Shown here: piece after piece, positions 1-8,080 of the stretch
Position numbering within the stretch: position 1 is the stretch's first letter
How the letters are laid out: each line of letters opens with the position of its first letter
Source of the DNA: Rhodospirillales bacterium
GTDB taxonomy: Bacteria; Pseudomonadota; Alphaproteobacteria; Rhodospirillales_A; JACZKS01
Assembly (NCBI GenBank): GCA_018648445.1
Contig: JABGRG010000049.1
Location: 1-27,111 of the forward strand
DNA length: 27,111 nt
Direction: 5' to 3'
Program-made: the position numbers and the translations under genes
The notes under the pieces: generated by a model
What the model was told of the DNA's origin: nothing
Seen by the model: only the letters and a program-made list of their open reading frames with translations
Database searches by the model: none

Positions 1-109
1 CTCCCCTGCGCTTATTCATTCCCCGTAGCGCGAACCGAAATTGTACTCCAGGTCGAAACAATTTTCGTATCGCTTTCTGTCGTTTTTCCGCTTTATGCTG
101 GGCCGCAAT

Positions 110-1042
110 ATGGAAACGATCGTCAATATCGTCTTTCCCGTATTTGGGATCGTGCTGACCGGCTTTTTGGCTGGCCGGTTCGGTATTCTGGGAACGGCGG
201 CAGCTTCGGCGCTGAACCGTTTCATCTTCTTCATCGCACTTCCGCCGCTTCTTTTTTCGTTCACAGCCAGAGCGCCGGTCACGGACGTCCTGAACTGGCC
301 GTTCATCGGCGTTTTTCTGGGCGGAACCGTCTTGACCCTTGTCATTGCCCTGGTGGTGGGACGGACCTTCTTCGGCCACACCCCGGCAGAGACCATCGTT
401 CACGGGCTGGCTGCCGTCTTCGCCAACACCGTTTACATGGGTATTCCCTTGTTTCTGACGGCCTATGGACCCGACGGAACAATGCCCGCCATCGTCGCCT
501 CGCTATGCAATCTTATTGTGATTGGTACGGTGATCGCGGCTATCGACGTTGTTTCAAGCGACTCGGCCACCGTTCGAAAGATACTGCTCGATACCTTGAT
601 GTCGTTTGCGCGAAATCCGCTACTCATGGCCGCACTTGGCGGAATTGCGTTTTCCTTCGCCGGATTTTCCATTCCCAAACCGGTGGGAAATTATCTCGAT
701 CTTCTTGGCGCGGCCGCCGGGCCGACGGCCTTGTTCGCCATGGGGCTGTCACTGTTCGGCCAACCCCTCAGGGCCGACATGCACGAAGTCGCCTGGCTGG
801 TCGTGGCCAAGCTGCTAATTCATCCCGCCGTGGTGTGGATGCTGGCAGTGTACGTGTTCGCGCTGGATACCGGCGCCATGAAGGCCGCGGTATTTCTTGC
901 CGCACTACCGTCCGGCGCGCTGGTCTACGTGGTTGCGCAACGCTTCGACCTTCTGGTCGGGCGCACTTCCGCCGCCATCGTCGTTTCCACGGGCGTATCG
1001 GTGGTGACGGTATCGACCCTTCTGGTCTGGTTATTTAACTAG
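110..1042 (+). CDS. AEC (auxin efflux carrier) family transporter
   Basis: A 310-residue, strongly hydrophobic protein with about ten predicted membrane segments, beginning METIVNIVFPVFGIVLTGFL, the usual N-terminus of bacterial AEC-family permeases (Pfam Mem_trans). Members export or exchange carboxylates such as malonate or malate, or are uncharacterised. A glycine-rich stretch near the middle and the typical C-terminal hydrophobic repeats are present; the length is normal for the family. The open frame extends upstream to a TTG at 41 and an ATG at 95, but the family's N-terminus fits the ATG at 110; no strong ribosome site precedes any of the three. It converges on the amidase gene, and the two stop codons overlap in the four bases CTAG. 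Family confident, substrate unknown; the neighbouring catabolic genes suggest an organic acid. Confidence 0.85.
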   Translation: METIVNIVFPVFGIVLTGFLAGRFGILGTAAASALNRFIFFIALPPLLFSFTARAPVTDVLNWPFIGVFLGGTVLTLVIALVVGRTFFGHTPAETIVHGLAAVFANTVYMGIPLFLTAYGPDGTMPAIVASLCNLIVIGTVIAAIDVVSSDSATVRKILLDTLMSFARNPLLMAALGGIAFSFAGFSIPKPVGNYLDLLGAAAGPTALFAMGLSLFGQPLRADMHEVAWLVVAKLLIHPAVVWMLAVYVFALDTGAMKAAVFLAALPSGALVYVVAQRFDLLVGRTSAAIVVSTGVSVVTVSTLLVWLFN

Positions 1043-2427
1043 AGAAAACCCTCCAGATCCGGCTTCGGCGCGGGGCCAAACAAGTTCTCGAAGGCCCGCC
1101 CGATGGAGACCGCCTTGGCGTCCTGACCGGCCGCGCAAATGACCTGCAAGCCAACGGGAAGCGGCGCGCCCAGGCCGTGGACCGGCGTGGTCGTTGCACA
1201 CTGGCCCATATGGTTGGCGGGCTGCGTATTCTGGGTCATGCCCAGGGTCATGCGCATGGCGAAGTCCAGATCGTCGAAGTCGGCCAGGGATGGCGCCATG
1301 ATCGTGGCGGTCGGACTGATCCAGCCGTCCAGCCCTTCCATTCTGGTCTTGGCGATTTCGCGGCATTCTTCGCGGCGGCGCTCAAGGCGCACGAAATCCG
1401 CAGCCATGACTTCCAGTCCCTTGTCACCCCGCGAAGCGACCGTCGGGTCCATCTTGTCGCGGTTTTCGACGAACCTGTCATGCCCCAGCACGGCAATCAG
1501 GCAAGCGCCCAGAGCGACCGGGAAATACACTTCGCGTTCCGAGGCTTCGGGGACTTCGATGGGAACGATCTCGACCCCCTCGGCCTGCAACGCGGCCATT
1601 GCTGCAACCGTGCACTTTTCTACCTCGGGGTCCAGATTGCGGAAAAAATAGCCTTCGGGTTTGCCCAAACGCAGGCCACCCAGCGGGGCCGGTTCCGGTG
1701 TCGGCGTCCCCGTAAGAACCCCATAAACGATCGCCGCATCGGCTGCCGATTTGGTTATCGGTCCAATGGTATCGAGATCGCGGCCCAACGGGAAAACACC
1801 GTCGGTCGGCCACAGCCCGGACGTCGTCTTGAGGCCGAATATGCCGTTTAACGCCGCCGGAATGCGGACCGATCCACCGGTGTCCGAGCCGATGGCAAAG
1901 GCGCAAAGCCCCGCCGCCACCGCCACCGCCGAACCACTGCTGGAACCGCCCGGAAGCCTGTGCGCGTCGACGCCCCACGGATTGCGAGGCGTCCCCCTTG
2001 GCGCGCTAATTCCGGTCACGCCAAACGCGAATTCGACCGTTTTGGTCTTGCCGATAATGACGCATCCGGCCCGGCGCAAGGCCCGAACAAAACTTCCTTC
2101 GGAACCAATCAGATCGCTGACGTCCACCTTGGAGCCGGCGGTGGCGGGCATCCCCTCGACCGCAAACAGATCCTTGAGGGCCACCGGAACGCCCATGAGG
2201 GGTCCCAGGTCAGTACCGCCGGCCAGCAAAGCGTCCAAACCGCGCGCGGCGGCCAACGCCTGATCCGCCGCAATATGCTGGAAAGCGCCGAGGCTGGGAT
2301 CAAGCGCTTCGATGCGCGACAGATAGGCCGCCGTTGTCGCCTCGACCGAAATCTCGCCCTTGCGCAGGCGTTCGCCAAATTGCGCGATACCGCCCTTGCC
2401 GATTGGATCGGGTGTCAATCGGGTCAT
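1039..2427 (-). CDS. Amidase-signature family amidase (GatA-like fold)
   Basis: A 462-residue cytoplasmic hydrolase of the amidase signature family, which cleaves carboxamides to acid and amine or ammonia. The catalytic Ser-cisSer-Lys triad is visible: Lys85 in PVALKDLF, cis-Ser162 in GGSSSGSA and nucleophile Ser186 in GSDTGGSVRIPAALNG, with the family's constant 24-residue spacing between the two serines. Length is normal. The start has a clear GGGAGGA ribosome site. It lies 35 bases after the DUF2848 gene on the same strand and is probably co-transcribed with it. It is not a GatA subunit of the tRNA amidotransferase, since gatB and gatC are absent and the locus is catabolic. The exact substrate (aliphatic amide, carbamoyl compound or aryl amide) cannot be read from sequence. 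Confidence 0.92.
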   Translation of the reverse strand: MTRLTPDPIGKGGIAQFGERLRKGEISVEATTAAYLSRIEALDPSLGAFQHIAADQALAAARGLDALLAGGTDLGPLMGVPVALKDLFAVEGMPATAGSKVDVSDLIGSEGSFVRALRRAGCVIIGKTKTVEFAFGVTGISAPRGTPRNPWGVDAHRLPGGSSSGSAVAVAAGLCAFAIGSDTGGSVRIPAALNGIFGLKTTSGLWPTDGVFPLGRDLDTIGPITKSAADAAIVYGVLTGTPTPEPAPLGGLRLGKPEGYFFRNLDPEVEKCTVAAMAALQAEGVEIVPIEVPEASEREVYFPVALGACLIAVLGHDRFVENRDKMDPTVASRGDKGLEVMAADFVRLERRREECREIAKTRMEGLDGWISPTATIMAPSLADFDDLDFAMRMTLGMTQNTQPANHMGQCATTTPVHGLGAPLPVGLQVICAAGQDAKAVSIGRAFENLFGPAPKPDLEGFL

Positions 2428-2462
2428 CGTTTCCTCCCTCGCGAAACCTTCAGGTTTCTTCG

Positions 2463-3143
2463 TTACGCGACGTTCGGCAAAATTGCCGCGTCGTACACAT
2501 ACGAAAGCGTACGCCCGTTCTTGGGATCGACCAGCGCCATGGCGAATTGGTCGGCGCCGCCGATCTCAACCAGCGTTTCGATGGTGCCGGTGTACATGAC
2601 GACACCTGCGGGCAGTTCGCTCAGGCCATTGAAGAACCCGCCGATCAGGTCTTCGGGCTTTCTGACCTTGCCCATACTGCCGCGCTGATACGGTGTCCAT
2701 TCGCCACCATCTATCTTGTCGCTGACAAGCTGGATTCCGTCCCAGCCGTCCACTACGTCTGCATACCGCCAGACATCCACCGAAATGGGTTTGGGGCACA
2801 TCTGTTTGGAAATCGCGATGGAATCGGCTTCGACCTTGCGGTCCGTGTGATCCGAACCGACGGCCACAAGCATCCCTTCGTTGGTTCCGATCAGAACGGC
2901 CTCAACCTCACCCGAACTATCGGAGCCAACCACTTCAATGCGCTGCGCCTGGGTCAGCAACCCGGCCGAAACCCGGTAGTAGATGGGAATGGTGCTGGGC
3001 GGATCGACGCCCAGTTCGGCCAACTCGTCGATATGCTTTTGCACGGCTTCGACGTCGCGTCCCGTCATGCCCGCGATGATCACTTCGCGAACGGCAACCT
3101 CGACCTCGTTGATCTGTCCGTTTTCATGAACACGAAACTTCAT
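2463..3143 (-). CDS. DUF2848 family protein
   Basis: A 226-residue soluble protein starting MKFRVHENGQ. It matches the pattern I associate with DUF2848 proteins (N-terminal VREVIIAGMTGRD, a central IPIYYRVS, and a C-terminal segment with FNGLSELPAGVVMYTG), a family distantly resembling fumarylacetoacetate-hydrolase-like folds and often found beside amidases and TRAP transporters. No experimental function is known to me. The start at 3143 is chosen because a GGGAGG ribosome site lies directly upstream; the open frame continues 37 codons further, but that extension has no family resemblance. It is the first gene of a two-gene minus-strand unit with the amidase and is divergent from the HD-domain gene across 109 bases. 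The FAH-like relation is recollection of the family, not something proven here. Confidence 0.75.
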   Translation of the reverse strand: MKFRVHENGQINEVEVAVREVIIAGMTGRDVEAVQKHIDELAELGVDPPSTIPIYYRVSAGLLTQAQRIEVVGSDSSGEVEAVLIGTNEGMLVAVGSDHTDRKVEADSIAISKQMCPKPISVDVWRYADVVDGWDGIQLVSDKIDGGEWTPYQRGSMGKVRKPEDLIGGFFNGLSELPAGVVMYTGTIETLVEIGGADQFAMALVDPKNGRTLSYVYDAAILPNVA

Positions 3144-3252
3144 GATCCACCTCCCTTTTGTTTTTTTCGGTATACTCAAATCTTGCAAGCGGGACGATTC
3201 CCGGATTGTCAAAGGGGTTACACCCAAGACAAAACATGTCGGAGGATATGTC
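3144..3252. promoter_or_regulatory. Divergent intergenic region between DUF2848 and HD-domain genes
   Basis: This 109-base gap separates two divergently transcribed genes and must hold both promoters. On the plus strand a TATACT hexamer at 3171-3176 resembles a -10 box, but the bases 17 upstream do not form a recognisable -35. The minus-strand TTGACA at 3212-3207 has no partner at the correct spacing. A T-run at about 3156-3167 adds local AT richness. The HD gene's ribosome site GGAGGA is at 3241-3246. No operator can be named. Confidence 0.4.
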
Positions 3253-3855
3253 ATGGGCGAAGTAAAAGTGACCGAGGAACTGCGCGCGACGGTGCGCGGC
3301 GAGTTGCCGGAAATATCTGAAATTCAGAACGTCAGATTGCGCGATAAGGTGGTCGAAGCCTGGGCAACGGCTCTTGCCGGAAGCAGTTTCAGCGCCATCG
3401 GCGAAATTCCGCCGTCGGGCAATCCCGATACGCGGCAGCTTTCGTCGGGAACGCAAACCGATCACATGCGCGGCGTCACCAGATTGGCCATGCGCATCGC
3501 CGACGAGTTGAAAGACATGTTCCCCGCCCTGCCGGTGAAACGCGATATTCTGGTCGCCGGTGCGCTGTGTCACGATGTTGGAAAACCGTGGGAGTTTGAC
3601 CCCGTCAATCAGGCCCGCTGGAAGGCCTCGCCGGGCGCCACCGGTTTTCCGTCGATCCGCCATCCCCCGCGCGGCGTCCATGTGTGCCTGACTGTGGGCC
3701 TGCCCGAAGAGGTCGCCCACATCTCGGGCTGCCATTCGGGCGAAGGGGAATTGGTGCAAAGAAGCCTGGAAGCGACCATCGTTCACCATGCCGATTACAC
3801 CTTCTGGCACGTGTTGGCGGCCGGCGGAATGATGGACGACGGCAAGGCGGAATAA
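3253..3855 (+). CDS. HD-domain metal-dependent phosphohydrolase-like protein
   Basis: A 200-residue soluble protein with a compact HD domain: His71 in TDHMRGV, the His107-Asp108 pair in GALCHDVGKPWEF, further histidines at 143 and 156, and Asp181 in HHADYTFWH. This order of H...HD...H...D ligands is what the superfamily uses to bind one or two metals and hydrolyse phosphate esters; some members instead act on other small molecules. The ATG at 3253 is supported by GGAGGA six bases upstream, so the 37-codon upstream extension is not used. It has no output or sensor domain, so it is a stand-alone enzyme, not a (p)ppGpp or cyclic-di-GMP signalling protein. It runs against the cupin gene with only 19 bases between stops. 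Why an HD hydrolase sits between amidase/DUF2848 and TRAP genes is not evident. Confidence 0.8.
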   Translation: MGEVKVTEELRATVRGELPEISEIQNVRLRDKVVEAWATALAGSSFSAIGEIPPSGNPDTRQLSSGTQTDHMRGVTRLAMRIADELKDMFPALPVKRDILVAGALCHDVGKPWEFDPVNQARWKASPGATGFPSIRHPPRGVHVCLTVGLPEEVAHISGCHSGEGELVQRSLEATIVHHADYTFWHVLAAGGMMDDGKAE

Positions 3856-3874
3856 AACAAAGGCGTGGTCCGGC

Positions 3875-4243
3875 TCATTCGCCCTCGTCCGCGTAATAGA
3901 AGTTAACAAGGATCAGGCATCCCGTTTTCGAACGGAACGGGCCATGCGGCACGTGGGGTGGCCGACAAACATAGCTGTTTTTGGGGATGTGCTGGACGAT
4001 CCCGCCGTCGGCGTCCAGCCAGTCCATTTCACCGTCGAGAACCCATACCTCTTCAAAAAAGTCGTGGGACAGAACCCGCGGATCGTCGGTTCCCGGGAGA
4101 TAACGCATCAAAAGCGTGCAGCGGCCGGTTCGATTGGCCTCGTCGAGGCCACCGCTCAGGATTTTCGAGCCGACCGTCGGCGGGTATCCTTCGGGCGTTT
4201 CCCATCCGCCCTCAATATCAATTTCGTTGAAATCGCCGATCAT
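3875..4243 (-). CDS. Small cupin-domain protein (ChrR-like)
   Basis: A 122-residue single-domain cupin. The two conserved motifs are visible: the first around LSHDFFEEVWVLDGEMDW, with His, two Glu and the G(E/D) turn, and the second around PPHVPHGPFRS, giving the usual three-histidine/one-glutamate type metal site. Such proteins may be dioxygenases, isomerases or metal-binding accessory proteins, and the ChrR-like subset often appears in sugar or aromatic acid catabolic clusters. A GGGAGG site precedes the ATG. It is the last gene of the TRAP-1 unit, 29 bases after the dehydrogenase, which suggests it acts on, or senses, the same compound. The family is certain, the reaction unknown. Confidence 0.8.
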   Translation of the reverse strand: MIGDFNEIDIEGGWETPEGYPPTVGSKILSGGLDEANRTGRCTLLMRYLPGTDDPRVLSHDFFEEVWVLDGEMDWLDADGGIVQHIPKNSYVCRPPHVPHGPFRSKTGCLILVNFYYADEGE

Positions 4244-4272
4244 CTATTGCCTCCCATCGCGCCCTCAAGGGA

Positions 4273-4992
4273 TCAAGCCATGAAACCGCCATCGGCGACA
4301 AGGCAGCTACCGGTCACGAAACTAGCCGCGGGCGAGGCCAGGAAAACGGCCGCTCCGGCCATTTCATGAGGTTCGCCCCATCGGCCCAGGGCGGCCTCCC
4401 CGGCAATCTTGCGGGCCGCTTCCTCGTCGCGTTGAACGGAAATGTTCATATCCGTGCGAACCCAACCCGGCGCCAGCGCATTTACCCGGATGCCATCGAC
4501 ACCCCAATGAATCGCCAGGGTTCGCGTTAACTGCCGAATTCCGGCCTTGCTGGCCCCATAGGCGGGACCCAACGGACTGCCGATAAAGGCGCGCATGGAA
4601 ACCACATTGACGATGCAGCCCCTGGACGCCTTCAAATGCTCATGAAAAGCGTGGCACATCCGATAGGTGCCGTTGAGGTTCGCATCAATGATTTTGACGA
4701 ATTCGCCGGGGTCGTATTCCTTGCCGTCGCGAATCAACTGACCCGCGTTGTTCACAAGGATATCAAGCTGATCGATCCGTTCGGCAAGGGCGCTGATGGA
4801 GCCCGCGTCGCGCAGTTCGAACTGAACAAACGGAAACCCCTCGACCGTGGCCTCGCCCGGTTGCGTTCCGGTAATCGTGACATCGGCCCCGAAGTCGCGC
4901 ATGGCGCGGGCAATAGCCAGACCGATACCCCGCCGCCCGCCCGTGACCAACGCACGTTTCCCCGTTAGATCGAAAGTCACTTTCTTGTCCAT
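4273..4992 (-). CDS. SDR family NAD(P)-dependent oxidoreductase
   Basis: A 239-residue classical short-chain dehydrogenase, normal length. The Rossmann cofactor motif TGGRRGIG is at residues 17-24, NNAG at 81-84, catalytic Ser132, and the YGASK motif with Tyr145 and Lys149; the late ADGGFMA ending is also typical. Arg20 and Arg21 in the glycine motif hint at NADPH, though this is only a tendency. The start at 4992 (MDKKVTFDLTGKRALVTGG) is preceded by a G-rich ribosome site; the longer open frame up to 5088 would overlap dctM. It follows dctM by 34 bases and precedes the cupin by 29, so it is probably the first catabolic step after TRAP-1 uptake, oxidising a hydroxy acid or a sugar acid. The closest functional relatives cannot be fixed from sequence (gluconate 5-dehydrogenase-like and 3-oxoacyl-ACP-reductase-like names are both possible). 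Confidence 0.92.
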   Translation of the reverse strand: MDKKVTFDLTGKRALVTGGRRGIGLAIARAMRDFGADVTITGTQPGEATVEGFPFVQFELRDAGSISALAERIDQLDILVNNAGQLIRDGKEYDPGEFVKIIDANLNGTYRMCHAFHEHLKASRGCIVNVVSMRAFIGSPLGPAYGASKAGIRQLTRTLAIHWGVDGIRVNALAPGWVRTDMNISVQRDEEAARKIAGEAALGRWGEPHEMAGAAVFLASPAASFVTGSCLVADGGFMA

Positions 4993-5026
4993 AGCCACAC
5001 CCCCCGGATGTGTCGGTTGATCAGCG

Positions 5027-6313
5027 CTAGCCGGCACCCAGGTTCGGCAGCCACATGGCAATTTCAGGGAACATAACGAGCAGCACAATCATGACCATCA
5101 GGGTCACGACAAACGGTGCCGCGCCAAACATCACGTCATGTATGCCTCCTCGCCCGCGCACCCCCTGAACCACGAACAGGTTGATACCGACCGGCGGCGT
5201 AATCATCGCCGTTTCAATCAGCAAAATGATGATGATGCCGAACCATACGGGATCGAAGCCCAGCGACACGATGACCGGCGTGATGATCGGAACGGTCGCC
5301 ACCATCATGGACAGGGTCTCCATGAACATGCCGAGGACGACATAGAAAAGGATGACGACAATCAGCGTTTCCATGGGTGACAGGCCAAGATCGGTAATAA
5401 AGGAATTGACCTTGGCGGTCAGGCCGATGCCGGTAATCACGAAATTCAGGAACTTGGCGCCGACCAGGATGGCCATGATCATGGCGGTGGAACGCATGGT
5501 TCCTTCGATGGCCTCGCGCATCATCGGCCAGTTCAGGCGCCTGCGCCACGCCACCAGAGCCAGGGCCGCAAGAACGCCAAGGGCGGCGGATTCGGTCGGC
5601 GTCGCCCATCCGGCATAGATGGACCCGATAACGACGATGAAAATCAGAATGGGCGGGATCAGATCCGGCAGGCTCCTGATCCGGTTATCCCAGTTGGTCT
5701 CGATCTTTTTTCCGCCCCATTTCGGCTTGATCAGGCAGCCGATAACGACGGTCACCATGAACAACCCGGCCAACAGGAAACCCGGCGTGAAGCCCGCCAG
5801 ATAGAGCTGCGGAATGGAGGTATCGGTCAGAACGCCGTAGACGATCATGTTGATCGACGGCGGGATCAAAATACCGATGGTGCCGCCGGCGGCAATGGTG
5901 CCCAAAAAGAAGCGTTCGTTGTAACCGCGTTTATCGATCTGATCGATGGCCACGGTGCCGATGGTTGCAGCGGTGGCCACGCTGGAGCCCGAGATCGCCG
6001 CGAACATCGCGCAAGATCCAATGTTGGAATGCATCAGCCCGCCCGGCAACCACGACAGCCAGTGGGTCGCGGCCTGGTACATTCTTTCGGCAATGCCGGA
6101 ACGCAGAAGAATTTCACCCAAAAGAATGAACAGCGGAATGGCGACAAGGATCACATCATTGGACGAGACCCAGCCGACTTCGCCAATGGCCAGCCAAAGC
6201 GGCAAAAATGAATAAGTCTGATCGAGGACAAGCCCCAAAACGGCAAGAGCGGCCGCAACAGGGATGCTCATTGCGAGCATTCCGATCAGGACGGCAACGG
6301 TCGTTCCAATCAC
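5027..6313 (-). CDS. dctM: TRAP transporter large permease subunit (DctM)
   Basis: A 428-residue integral membrane protein with about twelve helices, the normal size of DctM. Diagnostic segments include the PLFILLGEILLRSGIAERM region, the ISGSSVATAATIGTVAI segment, GILIPPSINMIVYG, and the C-terminal ITPPVGINLFVVQG. It is the sodium-coupled transport subunit of a tripartite ATP-independent periplasmic system. The start codon is GTG at 6313, and its GTGA overlaps the dctQ stop, so the two are translationally coupled. Together with dctP (8080) and dctQ it forms TRAP transporter 1 in the inner membrane. The genes immediately downstream, a dehydrogenase and a cupin, suggest uptake of a carboxylate that is then oxidised. 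Confidence 0.96.
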   Translation of the reverse strand: MIGTTVAVLIGMLAMSIPVAAALAVLGLVLDQTYSFLPLWLAIGEVGWVSSNDVILVAIPLFILLGEILLRSGIAERMYQAATHWLSWLPGGLMHSNIGSCAMFAAISGSSVATAATIGTVAIDQIDKRGYNERFFLGTIAAGGTIGILIPPSINMIVYGVLTDTSIPQLYLAGFTPGFLLAGLFMVTVVIGCLIKPKWGGKKIETNWDNRIRSLPDLIPPILIFIVVIGSIYAGWATPTESAALGVLAALALVAWRRRLNWPMMREAIEGTMRSTAMIMAILVGAKFLNFVITGIGLTAKVNSFITDLGLSPMETLIVVILFYVVLGMFMETLSMMVATVPIITPVIVSLGFDPVWFGIIIILLIETAMITPPVGINLFVVQGVRGRGGIHDVMFGAAPFVVTLMVMIVLLVMFPEIAMWLPNLGAG

Positions 6314-6924
6314 TGTGCGGCTCCCCCGTCATGTTTTGCTTGCTCAGCGGTACGCCGTTCAATGTCCCGCATTTCCGCATTGAGTTCCTCGCTGACGGTC
6401 TTCGACCCGATCTGCCGCTGCACGCCGGAAAAATCGAGGCGGAAAGCGGTTCCCAGCGCCCGGACCAGCATCAGAACGGCGACCACGACAAAGAAGTAGA
6501 GGCCTGCCACCCAGAAGAACTGCGGGTATTGCAGCGGTGTTTCCAATGCCGACATGGTCCGCGAACCCAGTTCAACGGAATCCGTGAACACGCCCGTGCC
6601 CTGATAGGCGAGAAGCCCCATGAACAGCAAAAACACCGTCAACCCAATGAGGTCGAGAATGGCCCGAGCTCGAACGGGAAGCCAGACATAGACCGAGTCA
6701 ATTCGGACATGGGCACGCTCCAACAAGGCAAAGCTAAAGGCCCACGCGGAACCGATCGCCAGCGCGAAGCCCGAAAGTTCGTCGGCGCCACCGATCGTAT
6801 GGTTGAAGAACTTGCGAATCAGGACCTCGGCGGCAACGATGAACGCCGAAAGAATAATAAGACCACCGCCGAACCAGACCCCGTAACGCGAATACCGAAA
6901 AGCGATTGCGATCAGACGATCCAT
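6310..6924 (-). CDS. dctQ: TRAP transporter small permease subunit (DctQ)
   Basis: A 204-residue membrane protein with four predicted helices, containing the conserved GADELSGFALAIGSAWAF region and the AHVRIDSVY segment of DctQ proteins. It forms the small membrane domain that pairs with DctM. There is an unusually long C-terminal cytoplasmic tail of charged residues (about residues 165-204), rich in Glu, Arg and Gln. The start at 6924 has no convincing Shine-Dalgarno sequence, in contrast to dctP upstream; together with the hairpin in the 85-base gap this suggests lower expression of the permease than of the binding protein. Its stop overlaps the GTG start of dctM. Confidence 0.93.
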   Translation of the reverse strand: MDRLIAIAFRYSRYGVWFGGGLIILSAFIVAAEVLIRKFFNHTIGGADELSGFALAIGSAWAFSFALLERAHVRIDSVYVWLPVRARAILDLIGLTVFLLFMGLLAYQGTGVFTDSVELGSRTMSALETPLQYPQFFWVAGLYFFVVVAVLMLVRALGTAFRLDFSGVQRQIGSKTVSEELNAEMRDIERRTAEQAKHDGGAAQ

Positions 6925-6968
6925 TTTTTCAACACATCAATAAAAGTTGAGATTGGGTCGAAAATAGG

Positions 6969-7000
6969 GGGACGGACGCCGATCAAGCGACGTCCGTCCC
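6969..7000 (-). terminator. Stem-loop between dctP and dctQ (attenuator or RNA-stabilising hairpin)
   Basis: A perfect 10-base inverted repeat, GGGACGGACG at 6969-6978 and CGTCCGTCCC at 6991-7000, encloses a 12-base loop. It starts 9 bases past the dctP stop and ends 44 bases before the dctQ start. On the transcribed strand it is followed by a short run of C and then ATTTT rather than a full U-tract, so a partial terminator or an mRNA-end stabiliser is more likely than a complete terminator. Such elements commonly raise binding-protein expression over permease expression in transporter operons. Confidence 0.7.
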
Positions 7001-7009
7001 ATGACAGGT

Positions 7010-8080
7010 CTAGAGCTTGTCGAGCGGAATCGAAAGGCCGACGACCTTGCCGACGGTTTCGTTCCAGGACTTGGCATGCGCCTTACCCGCGCGCTTACCC
7101 CACTGGACAAGAACCACGTCCTGCATCAACTGCTTGTGCAGGGCCGAATCAGCCTTGCTGACTTTGACCTCGGTCAACGGAGTCTTCGCCATTTTGCCAA
7201 GATCGCACTTGCCATAGCCGAAGTTGCAGTCATCGGCGTCGTTATCGGCCAACGTACCGGTTTCCCACATCTTGTCTTCGAACATCGCGAACTGCTCGAC
7301 GAAGAACTTCTGGGCTTCCGGGCCGAACCGCTGCCAAGACTTCAAGTTCACCGACTGGTAGTTAATGCTCCAACCCAGGATGATCTTGAACTGGTGGGTG
7401 CTGACTTCCGGCCAACCGGCGGTGTTGCCGCTGAGGCTGCCCGTCACGGCGCAATCGACCACGCCGCGTTGCAGCGCCGGCACCACTTCGGCGAACGGCA
7501 TGCTGATCGTGTTGCCGCCCACGGCCTGGATGAAGTCGGTCATCGTCTTGTTGAAAACGCGGACCTTTTTGCCCTTAAGATCGGACAGGCCCTTGACCGG
7601 CACACGGCACCACACCACCTGCGGCGGATTGACACCAAGGGCAAGCATCTTCACGCCGAATTTCTTCTCGGCGACCTTGGACATCACCGGCAACCAGGCT
7701 TCGCAAGCCTTGCGCGCAGTTTTGATATCGAGGGCCAGACCGGCAAGGTCACATCCCTCGAATACCGGATCGTCGCCAGCCATCTTGCTGACGTCGCTGG
7801 AGGCAAAGTCAACCACGCCCAGCTTGGACATGCGCATCATCTGATGGCCCTTGACGCCCATGACATCCATAGGTGAGAAGGTGGCCGTGATTTTTCCGCC
7901 CGATGCTTTCGGGATCACCTCGTTCCAGAAGGGAACCTCGTCCCTGAAGGAAACGATCGTTTGGCTATTGAGGCCAACACCCTTGACCTCCAATCGCGGT
8001 AAATCGGCGGCCATCGTCGCGGAAACAGCAAATGTCGCGGCAACGGTCGCACTGACAAGACCTAAGCACCAACTTTTCAT
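7010..8080 (-). CDS. dctP: TRAP transporter substrate-binding protein (DctP family)
   Basis: A 356-residue periplasmic binding protein with a Sec signal peptide: basic MKSW start, hydrophobic core, and probable cleavage after SATMA at about residue 24. The DctP signature is visible around residues 165-215, with the carboxylate-binding arginine at 174 in LKGKKVRVFNKTM and the PALQRGVVDCAVTG segment. The ATG at 8080 is preceded by a GGGAGG site; the open frame upstream is not used. It captures a carboxylate for TRAP-1. The mature protein carries six cysteines (110, 126, 158, 210, 285, 292), the last two in a short C-x6-C loop, which may form disulfides in the periplasm; the second DctP in this window has none. 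The ligand is not predictable. Confidence 0.95.
   Translation of the reverse strand: MKSWCLGLVSATVAATFAVSATMAADLPRLEVKGVGLNSQTIVSFRDEVPFWNEVIPKASGGKITATFSPMDVMGVKGHQMMRMSKLGVVDFASSDVSKMAGDDPVFEGCDLAGLALDIKTARKACEAWLPVMSKVAEKKFGVKMLALGVNPPQVVWCRVPVKGLSDLKGKKVRVFNKTMTDFIQAVGGNTISMPFAEVVPALQRGVVDCAVTGSLSGNTAGWPEVSTHQFKIILGWSINYQSVNLKSWQRFGPEAQKFFVEQFAMFEDKMWETGTLADNDADDCNFGYGKCDLGKMAKTPLTEVKVSKADSALHKQLMQDVVLVQWGKRAGKAHAKSWNETVGKVVGLSIPLDKL

Noticed and set aside
41..109. N-terminal extension of the AEC transporter from a TTG at 41 or ATG at 95
   Set aside because: The family's N-terminus begins at the ATG at 110; the extension is basic and aromatic without family resemblance and has no ribosome site.
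3124..3909. Minus-strand open frame covering the HD-domain gene
   Set aside because: Antisense to a gene with clear HD motifs and ribosome site; no domain resemblance.
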